A DNA stretch of 11,338 nucleotides from JANNWF01 sp052390415 (lineage in GTDB: Bacteria; Pseudomonadota; Gammaproteobacteria; Xanthomonadales; Xanthomonadaceae): assembly GCA_052390415.1 (NCBI GenBank), contig JBQTGY010000035.1:1-11338 (forward strand). Direction: 5' to 3'. Positions 6,444-11,338 of the stretch are shown in pieces (the stretch's first letter is position 1; each line of letters begins with the position of its first letter). A program made the position numbers and the translations under genes. The notes beneath the pieces were generated by a model. It worked only from the letters and a program-made list of their open reading frames with translations. It was not told the DNA's origin and made no database searches.

Positions 6444-6606
6444 GCTCCCACAGGTCCCGCATTCATGCGAGTGTTCATGGGTAGGTAGCGACGCCTATCC
6501 TGAGGTAACGAAGGGGACATCACCACGAACGGCGTCAGTGAACAGCCTTGGGTTTAGCGTGGGCGTTCGTGTGCGTATCCGCGAGCGGGAAGATGGCAAG
6601 CGCCGA

Positions 6607-6981
6607 CTATCCGCCTAGCAAAAACCCGACCACCAAGTTTCGGCCTTCCTGCACCAGCAAGTGATACGTGCGTGCCGCGGCGGCGTTGTCCATTACCTCA
6701 ATGCCGATCTGCCTTCGCAGGAAGGCCGCCATCACGGCTTGCGGCGGAAATTGCTGCCGTGAGCCGGTGCCCAGCAGAACCAGCTCAGGCGTGAGGGCAA
6801 GAACGACGTCGATGGCGCTGTCATCGATCTGTTCGACGCTGCGAGGCGACCAGTCGGAGATCAGTTGCGTTGGCGTCAACAGAAAGCTGCTGGAAAGAGA
6901 CTTGTCTTCCACGCCGATTGCATCGGCGCGCACCCAGCGCACTCTCAACAAGCCTTCAGGGCGATGCTCGATGAGGCTCAT
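6607..6981 (-). CDS. Mth938-like domain protein, function unknown
   Basis: The 124-residue product fits the small Mth938-like (DUF498) family. Typical stretches are LLTPTQLISDW (34-44), ALTPELVLLGTGSRQQFPP (62-80) and the C-terminal VMDNAAAARTYHLLVQEGRN (96-115), followed by a hydrophobic end. There is no signal peptide or membrane helix. Members are about 110-130 residues and occur in archaea, bacteria and mitochondria, where a related protein is linked to complex I assembly; the bacterial role is not established. It starts 19 bases after the yhbY stop on the same strand, so the two are probably cotranscribed. No clear ribosome-binding site precedes the ATG, which fits translation coupled to yhbY. 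Confidence 0.85.
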   Translation of the reverse strand: MSLIEHRPEGLLRVRWVRADAIGVEDKSLSSSFLLTPTQLISDWSPRSVEQIDDSAIDVVLALTPELVLLGTGSRQQFPPQAVMAAFLRRQIGIEVMDNAAAARTYHLLVQEGRNLVVGFLLGG

Positions 6982-7000
6982 CGGTGCAACACGCTCAACG

Positions 7001-7303
7001 TCAGCGCGGCAGCTCGATCTGCGGCTTCAGCGGATTGTGCCGATACGCCACGGCGATGTTGCCGATGCGCTGCACCACAATGGCGTCGACGCGGGCGAAC
7101 AGGTCAACGATGGACTGATCGCGCGAGTCTCGATCTTCGGCGGCAACCTTGACCTTGATCAGTTCGTGATGCGCCAGCGCGAGGTCCAATTCAGCCACCA
7201 GCGAGTCGGTCACGCCCTTGGCGCCGACCATGACCACCGGCTTCAAACCGTGGGCGAGACTGCGCAAGTAGCGCTTCTGATTGGAGGTAAGCGATGCAGG
7301 CAT
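7001..7303 (-). CDS. yhbY: YhbY, CRM-domain RNA-binding protein of ribosome maturation
   Basis: The 100-residue product matches YhbY (97 in E. coli), a small protein that associates with pre-50S particles and binds RNA through its CRM fold. It begins MPASLTSNQKRYLRSLAHGLKP. The GxxG RNA-contact loop is G27-A-K-G30 in VMVGAKGV. HELIKVKV (46-53) and VVQRIGNIAVAYR (76-88) complete the typical pattern. The ATG at 7301-7303 matches the family N-terminus. The open frame extends much further upstream, but that part runs antisense to rlmE. It is divergent from rlmE across 83 bases, a neighbourhood known from many gammaproteobacteria, and is followed by the Mth938-like gene. Confidence 0.94.
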   Translation of the reverse strand: MPASLTSNQKRYLRSLAHGLKPVVMVGAKGVTDSLVAELDLALAHHELIKVKVAAEDRDSRDQSIVDLFARVDAIVVQRIGNIAVAYRHNPLKPQIELPR

Positions 7304-7386
7304 GACGGCTGGAACAGGGCGATTGCGGGGCGCAAGGGTATCATGCGCGTCCAATACGACCGCCCGGTGCGGCGCAGGCAACGTCA

Positions 7387-8016
7387 ATGACACGCAGCAA
7401 ATCCAGTCGGGCATGGTTGAAAGAGCATTTCGCCGACCCCTTCGTGAAACGTGCCCAAGCCGAAGGCATGCGCTCGCGGGCTGCCTACAAGTTGGAAGAG
7501 TTGATTGAAAAGGATCGTTTGCTGAAGCCAGGCATGACCGTGGTCGATCTCGGCGCAGCACCCGGCGGCTGGTCGCAGGTGGCCCGGCGCATGTTGGGCG
7601 ACTCGGGCAGGGTGCTGGCGCTGGATATTCTTGAGATGCCACCGATTGCCGGTGTTGATTTCGTTCACGGCGATTTCGGTGAGGCTGAGGCATTGTCGCG
7701 GCTGGAAGTACTGCTGGGCGCGGCGCAAGCCGATCTTGTGCTTTCCGATATGGCACCCAATATGACCGGAGTGGCCTCGGTGGATCAGGCTCGCGCGATG
7801 AATCTGATTGAACTGGCGCGTGATTTTGCGCAACAGCATTTGCGGCCCGGAGGCAATTTTCTGCTCAAATTGTTTCAGGGCGTGGGTTCTGATGCGTTTC
7901 TGCTCGATCTGCGTAAGCGCTATGAGAAAGTGCAAGTGCGCAAACCCAAGGCATCGCGACTGCGCTCGTCCGAGGTGTACGTGCTGGCGACCAACAAGCG
8001 TCTGGCTCCAAAGTGA
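7387..8016 (+). CDS. rlmE: 23S rRNA 2'-O-ribose U2552 methyltransferase RlmE (FtsJ)
   Basis: RlmE methylates the 2'-hydroxyl of U2552 in the A-loop of 23S rRNA using S-adenosylmethionine, a late step in 50S assembly. The 209-residue product equals the E. coli length. The SAM-binding motif is VVDLGAAPGGWSQVA (52-66). The K-D-K-E catalytic tetrad is complete: K35 (RAAYKL), D121 (LSDMAPN), K161 (LLKLFQG) and E196 (SSEVYVLA). The AGG before the ATG at 7387 is a weak ribosome-binding site. A TATCAT box (7339-7344) in the short gap to yhbY could be a -10 element, but no -35 fits it. ftsH follows after 65 bases, as in E. coli, so the two are likely cotranscribed. Confidence 0.97.
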   Translation: MTRSKSSRAWLKEHFADPFVKRAQAEGMRSRAAYKLEELIEKDRLLKPGMTVVDLGAAPGGWSQVARRMLGDSGRVLALDILEMPPIAGVDFVHGDFGEAEALSRLEVLLGAAQADLVLSDMAPNMTGVASVDQARAMNLIELARDFAQQHLRPGGNFLLKLFQGVGSDAFLLDLRKRYEKVQVRKPKASRLRSSEVYVLATNKRLAPK

Positions 8017-8081
8017 TGTTTAGAGCTGTCTGAGGTTTCTGAATTTGCTGCATTGCTGAATGCGCATAACAAGGGTATTCG

Positions 8082-9995
8082 ATGAACGATTTGGCCAAGA
8101 ACTTGCTGCTGTGGGTGGTGATCGCGGTGGTGCTGCTGGGCGTGTTCAACAGCTTCCAGCCGCGTAGCGCCGGCAGCCAACGGCTGGACTACGATGACTT
8201 CATCGAACAGGTGAAGGCCGACGCGGTCGCGCGCGTGGTCATCGAAGAGGATCGGGTGACGATCCGCGGTGAGCGCAAGGACGGCAGCAAGTTCGACACC
8301 ATCAATCCGGGTGATCGCGATCTGGTCAACGACCTGTTGAATCACAAGGTGGCGATTGATCAGAAGGAGCCGGCACCGCCGTACTCGATCACGTACATCA
8401 TCGTCAGCATGCTGCCGTACCTGATTTTCATCGGCATCTTCATCTTTTTCATGCGCCAGCTGCAGTCCGGGGGCGGTGGCCGCGGCGCGATGAGTTTTGG
8501 ACGTTCGCGCGCCAAGCTGTTGTCAGAAGACCAGATCAAGGTGACGTTTGCTGACGTGGCGGGTTGTGACGAAGCCAAGGAAGAAGTCAGCGAACTGGTC
8601 GAATTCCTGCGCGATCCAGGCCGTTTCCAGAAGCTGGGCGGCAAGATTCCGCGTGGCGTGCTGATGGTCGGATCGCCGGGTACCGGCAAGACCTTGCTCG
8701 CCAAGGCGATTGCAGGCGAAGCCAAAGTGCCGTTCTTCTCGATTTCAGGGTCCGACTTTGTCGAAATGTTTGTCGGCGTCGGCGCATCGCGCGTGCGCGA
8801 CATGTTCGAACAGGCCAAGAAGCAAGCGCCCTGCATCATCTTCATCGACGAAATCGATGCGGTCGGTCGGCATCGTGGCGCCGGCTTGGGTGGCGGGCAC
8901 GACGAACGCGAGCAGACCTTGAACCAGTTGTTGGTCGAGATGGACGGCTTTGAAGGCTCGGAAGGCATCATCGTTGTCGCAGCGACCAATCGTCCCGACG
9001 TGCTGGACCCGGCCTTGCTGCGGCCGGGCCGTTTCGATCGTCAGGTCGTGGTCGGCCTGCCGGACGTGAAGGGTCGCGAGCAGATTCTGAAAGTGCACAT
9101 GCGCAAAGTACCGTTGGCCGATGACGTGATTCCGATGACGATCGCGCGCGGCACGCCGGGCTTCTCGGGCGCTGACTTGGCCAATCTGGTGAATGAGGCG
9201 GCGTTGTTTGCGGCCCGTGAGAACGCCAAGGAAGTGCAGATGGAGCACTTCGACAAGGCGCGCGACAAGATCATGATGGGTGCCGAGCGGCGCTCGATGG
9301 CAATGAGCGAGGACGAGAAGAAGCTCACCGCGTATCACGAGGCCGGACACGCCATCGTCGGTCGCATGGTTCCCGAGCATGACCCGGTCTACAAGGTCAC
9401 CATCATTCCGCGTGGGCGTGCTCTGGGCGTCACCATGTATCTGCCCGAGGGCGACCGCTACAGCTACAACCGCACGTATATCGAGAGCCATCTGTGCTCG
9501 CTGTATGGCGGGCGCGTGGCTGAGGAATTGATTTTTGGTGCCGACAAGGTGACCACGGGTGCCTCCAACGACATTGAGCGCGCCACCAAGATGGCCCGCA
9601 ACATGGTCACCAAATGGGGCTTGTCGGATGAAATGGGTCCGATTGCTTACGGCAGTGAGGAAGATGAGGTTTTCCTCGGACGCTCGGTCACCCAGCACAA
9701 GAATGTTGCCGACGAGACCGCTCGCAAGATTGACGAAGTGATTCGCGAGATTCTGGATCGTGCGTATCAGCGCACGCGCCAGATCCTCAGCGAGAACCTC
9801 GACAAACTGCACGTGATGGCAGATACCTTGTTGCTATATGAAACCATCGACGCGGTGCAGATCGACGCCATCATGGCCGGCCTGCCACCTGAGCCACCAT
9901 CCAACTGGACCGAAAAGCCGCGATTGGACGCAGCGGGTGATGGCAAGAAGGGTTCTGGCCCGAGCCCGATTGGTGGACCGGCTGCGCAGACCTGA
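8082..9995 (+). CDS. ftsH: ATP-dependent zinc metalloprotease FtsH
   Basis: FtsH is the inner-membrane AAA protease that degrades misassembled membrane proteins and regulators such as sigma32 and LpxC in E. coli. The 637-residue product is close to E. coli's 644. Two membrane segments (about 8-24 and 103-125) flank a periplasmic domain. The AAA domain has Walker A GSPGTGKT (197-204), pore motif FVG (230-232), Walker B IIFIDE (252-257) and the second region of homology with R317 and R320. The protease domain has HEAGH (419-423) with H419 and H423, and D497 as third zinc ligand. Walker A carries serine where FtsH usually has proline (GPPGTGKT), a single-base difference. The C-terminal tail is Gly/Pro-rich. 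AAGGG lies about 7 bases before the ATG. Similarity to xanthomonad FtsH is high by eye. Confidence 0.98.
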   Translation: MNDLAKNLLLWVVIAVVLLGVFNSFQPRSAGSQRLDYDDFIEQVKADAVARVVIEEDRVTIRGERKDGSKFDTINPGDRDLVNDLLNHKVAIDQKEPAPPYSITYIIVSMLPYLIFIGIFIFFMRQLQSGGGGRGAMSFGRSRAKLLSEDQIKVTFADVAGCDEAKEEVSELVEFLRDPGRFQKLGGKIPRGVLMVGSPGTGKTLLAKAIAGEAKVPFFSISGSDFVEMFVGVGASRVRDMFEQAKKQAPCIIFIDEIDAVGRHRGAGLGGGHDEREQTLNQLLVEMDGFEGSEGIIVVAATNRPDVLDPALLRPGRFDRQVVVGLPDVKGREQILKVHMRKVPLADDVIPMTIARGTPGFSGADLANLVNEAALFAARENAKEVQMEHFDKARDKIMMGAERRSMAMSEDEKKLTAYHEAGHAIVGRMVPEHDPVYKVTIIPRGRALGVTMYLPEGDRYSYNRTYIESHLCSLYGGRVAEELIFGADKVTTGASNDIERATKMARNMVTKWGLSDEMGPIAYGSEEDEVFLGRSVTQHKNVADETARKIDEVIREILDRAYQRTRQILSENLDKLHVMADTLLLYETIDAVQIDAIMAGLPPEPPSNWTEKPRLDAAGDGKKGSGPSPIGGPAAQT

Positions 9996-10122
9996 GCGTA
10001 GTCTCGAGAGCAGCTTGGCGAGCGGGCATCTCGCTGCCACGCTGAATCTGAAATTGGGCCTGACTCGCATGGCACTAACCACAGGCAGAGAGGCACTATT
10101 TCCCAGCCGATTCAGCCCACTG

Positions 10123-10210
10123 CGTCATTCCCGCGAAGGCGGGAATCCAGTGTCTCTCGCACTTGCCAACCAGCCAAAGTCACTGCAGCCCCGCTTTCGC
10201 GGGGATGACG
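10123..10210. repeat. Paired REP (BIME-like) element between ftsH and folP
   Basis: Two 30-base arms (10123-10152 and 10181-10210) are inverted copies matching at 25 of 30 positions and are separated by 28 bases. Each arm has its own hairpin: ATTCCCGC-GAAG-GCGGGAAT (10127-10146) and CCCCGC-TTTC-GCGGGG (10189-10204). Several arm differences still allow pairing within each hairpin, which suggests the small hairpins are the conserved units. Repeats of the form TCATTCCCGCG are widespread in proteobacterial intergenic DNA. It ends 13 bases before the folP start. Confidence 0.85.
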
Positions 10211-10223
10211 AGCGCTACTAATC

Positions 10224-11120
10224 GTGTTTTCCACCACACCTGAAATCGATTGTGGCGGTCGTAGAATCATCCTCGACCGTCCGCGCGTTGTGGGAATAGT
10301 CAATGTCACCCCGGATTCGTTCTCCGACGGAGGCCAGTTTGCGCAGGTCGACGCGGCCGTCGCGCACGGCTTGCAGTTGGTTGCCGATGGCGCGGACGCG
10401 CTGGATATTGGCGGCGAGTCGACTCGACCCAACGCCATTGGGGTGGCTGTCGATGAAGAATTGCGCCGCGTCATTCCGGTGATCGAGCGCTTGGCAGCGC
10501 TCACCGAGGTGCCGATCTGGGTCGATACCTCCAAACCCGAAGTGATGCGCGCGGCGGTCACAGCAGGTGCCGGCCTGATAAACGACGTGTTTGCGCTGCG
10601 CCGCGAAGGCGCGCTGGATGCGGCGGCGGAACTTGGCGTGCCGGTGTGCCTGATGCACATGCAGGGCGAGCCGCACAGCATGCAGGCGAATCCGGTGTAC
10701 GACGATGTCGTGGCTGACGTGCATCGCTTTCTTGCCGAGCGCATGTTCGCCTGTGAAATGAGTGGCATCCGCAAGCAGCGCCTGCTCATCGACCCTGGAT
10801 TCGGCTTCGGCAAGACGCTGGAACACAATCTGCGCCTGCTCGCCGAGCTTGGCCGTTTCGTTGATCTAGGTGTGCCGATACTTGCCGGACTGTCGCGCAA
10901 AGCGATGATCGGGACCCTTACTGGGCGCTCGTTGGATCAGCGCGCGGTCGGTTCAGCAGCGGCGGCGATGATGGCGGCGCAGAACGGCGCGATGTTGCTG
11001 CGCGTGCACGATGTGGTGGCGACGCGCGATGCGCTGGCTGTGTGGGAAGGCGTGCGAGGCTATCGTCGCGCGCCTGCCGTCATCGCCAAAGCCAGTCCGC
11101 GCTGGCCAGATGACGAATAG
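10224..11120 (+). CDS. folP: Dihydropteroate synthase
   Basis: FolP joins p-aminobenzoate to dihydropterin pyrophosphate to make dihydropteroate in folate synthesis, and is the sulfonamide target. The 298-residue product (E. coli 282) is a TIM barrel. It shows NVTPDSFSDGG (27-37), GGESTRP (63-69), DTSKPEV (101-107), CLMHMQGEP (142-150), IDPGFGFGKTLEHN (189-202), GLSRKAMIG (222-230) and RVHDV (260-264), so the pterin and pABA sites look intact. The start is a GTG; an in-frame stop at 10206-10208 rules out a much longer protein and no ATG is available near it. No Shine-Dalgarno-like sequence lies at normal spacing, because the REP element occupies that region. The gene follows ftsH, as in many gammaproteobacteria, but glmM, its usual next neighbour, is not seen in the remaining 218 bases. 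Confidence 0.97.
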   Translation: MFSTTPEIDCGGRRIILDRPRVVGIVNVTPDSFSDGGQFAQVDAAVAHGLQLVADGADALDIGGESTRPNAIGVAVDEELRRVIPVIERLAALTEVPIWVDTSKPEVMRAAVTAGAGLINDVFALRREGALDAAAELGVPVCLMHMQGEPHSMQANPVYDDVVADVHRFLAERMFACEMSGIRKQRLLIDPGFGFGKTLEHNLRLLAELGRFVDLGVPILAGLSRKAMIGTLTGRSLDQRAVGSAAAAMMAAQNGAMLLRVHDVVATRDALAVWEGVRGYRRAPAVIAKASPRWPDDE

Positions 11121-11173
11121 CTGAAGCGCCGGAAGGGAGGGCCGCTCTCCTGCGCGGCTGCTCTAGCGCCGGA

Positions 11174-11210
11174 GTTGGAAAGCGGCGCCGCGGGAGCGGC
11201 GCCCTCCAAC
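11174..11210. repeat. Strong GC hairpin repeat downstream of folP
   Basis: GTTGGA (11174-11179) pairs with TCCAAC (11205-11210), and inside it GGCGCCGC (11184-11191) pairs perfectly with GCGGCGCC (11196-11203) around a GGGA loop. Unpaired bases between the two stems are four on the left and one on the right. It lies 53 bases after the folP stop and could limit read-through. Without a T-run it is better seen as a REP-like element. Confidence 0.75.
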
Positions 11211-11338
11211 AGCTAGCCCGGACATTTCATGAGGGGGCGCGAGTGATCACGTTCGGCGGCTTCGCCGCTACGCGGGGCTGTTGCCCCGAGCGGATTTGCG
11301 GCCAGCGCAAGGCGCGCCGAGTCGGAATGGTGGGCCCA
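11211..11338. other. Hairpin-rich intergenic tail to the window edge
   Basis: No gene is visible. Two further perfect stems occur: GCGGC-TTC-GCCGC (11256-11268) and CGGGGC-TGTT-GCCCCG (11273-11288). The window ends in the palindrome TGGGCCCA (11331-11338), which may be half of another inverted repeat cut by the edge. Together with 11174-11210 this looks like a cluster of palindromic repeats. Confidence 0.55.

Larger units (their letters stand above)
6251..6606. other. Repeat-rich gap between ilvH and the Mth938-like gene
   Basis: This 356-base region separates two convergent genes and holds two large inverted-repeat elements (6313-6377 and 6394-6443). An 8-base inverted pair, CACGAACG (6524-6531) and CGTTCGTG (6564-6571), is 32 bases apart and may be chance. 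The one open frame of moderate length, on the minus strand, runs through the repeats and has no recognisable protein features. I see no RNA gene here. Confidence 0.7.

Noticed and set aside
6296..6526. A 76-residue minus-strand open frame in the gap after ilvH
   Set aside because: It runs through both palindromic repeats, so its protein is a translation of repeats, and no known motif is visible.
8017..8081. Separate ftsH promoter in the rlmE-ftsH gap (TTGCTG and CATAAC)
   Set aside because: The spacer is only 14 bases and transcription would start inside the ribosome-binding site. No sigma32-type motif is convincing either.
8745..9812. A 355-residue minus-strand open frame opposite ftsH
   Set aside because: It is antisense to strongly conserved FtsH motifs and has no domain of its own.

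Overview
The window looks like a chromosomal housekeeping segment of a Gammaproteobacterium, most likely of the Xanthomonadales (Lysobacterales). This rests on three things. A PilS-like sensor kinase start stands head to head with sucCD, an order I associate with Xanthomonas-type genomes. The FtsH, SucC and RlmE sequences are of the gammaproteobacterial type, and FtsH resembles xanthomonad versions most. The DNA is GC-rich, with several families of palindromic REP-like repeats in the longer gaps. No species call is possible from the sequence alone.

Layout, left to right: the 5' end of a pilS-like gene (minus strand, cut by the window edge); a 335-bp divergent gap; sucC-sucD (plus), the two subunits of succinyl-CoA synthetase; tRNA-Ser(UGA) with encoded CCA (plus); a small stand-alone prokaryotic-YEATS (pYEATS) gene (minus); the acetolactate synthase large subunit (minus), divergent from the acetolactate synthase small subunit ilvH (plus); a 356-bp gap with two strong inverted-repeat elements; a two-gene minus-strand unit, yhbY then an Mth938-like gene; rlmE and ftsH (plus), divergent from yhbY; a paired REP-like element; folP (plus); and a hairpin-rich tail that runs off the window.

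The genes cover the TCA cycle (sucCD), branched-chain amino-acid synthesis (acetolactate synthase), translation and ribosome maturation (tRNA-Ser, YhbY, RlmE), membrane-protein quality control (FtsH), folate synthesis (FolP) and probably type IV pilus regulation (PilS). The yhbY/rlmE/ftsH/folP block is a widely conserved gammaproteobacterial neighbourhood.

I see no transposase, integrase, CRISPR array, toxin-antitoxin pair or obvious new defence system. The points most worth a second look are the orphan pYEATS gene, the divergent placement of the two acetolactate synthase subunits, and the palindromic repeats, especially the one directly before the folP start and the one at 6313-6377 whose arms are each palindromic.
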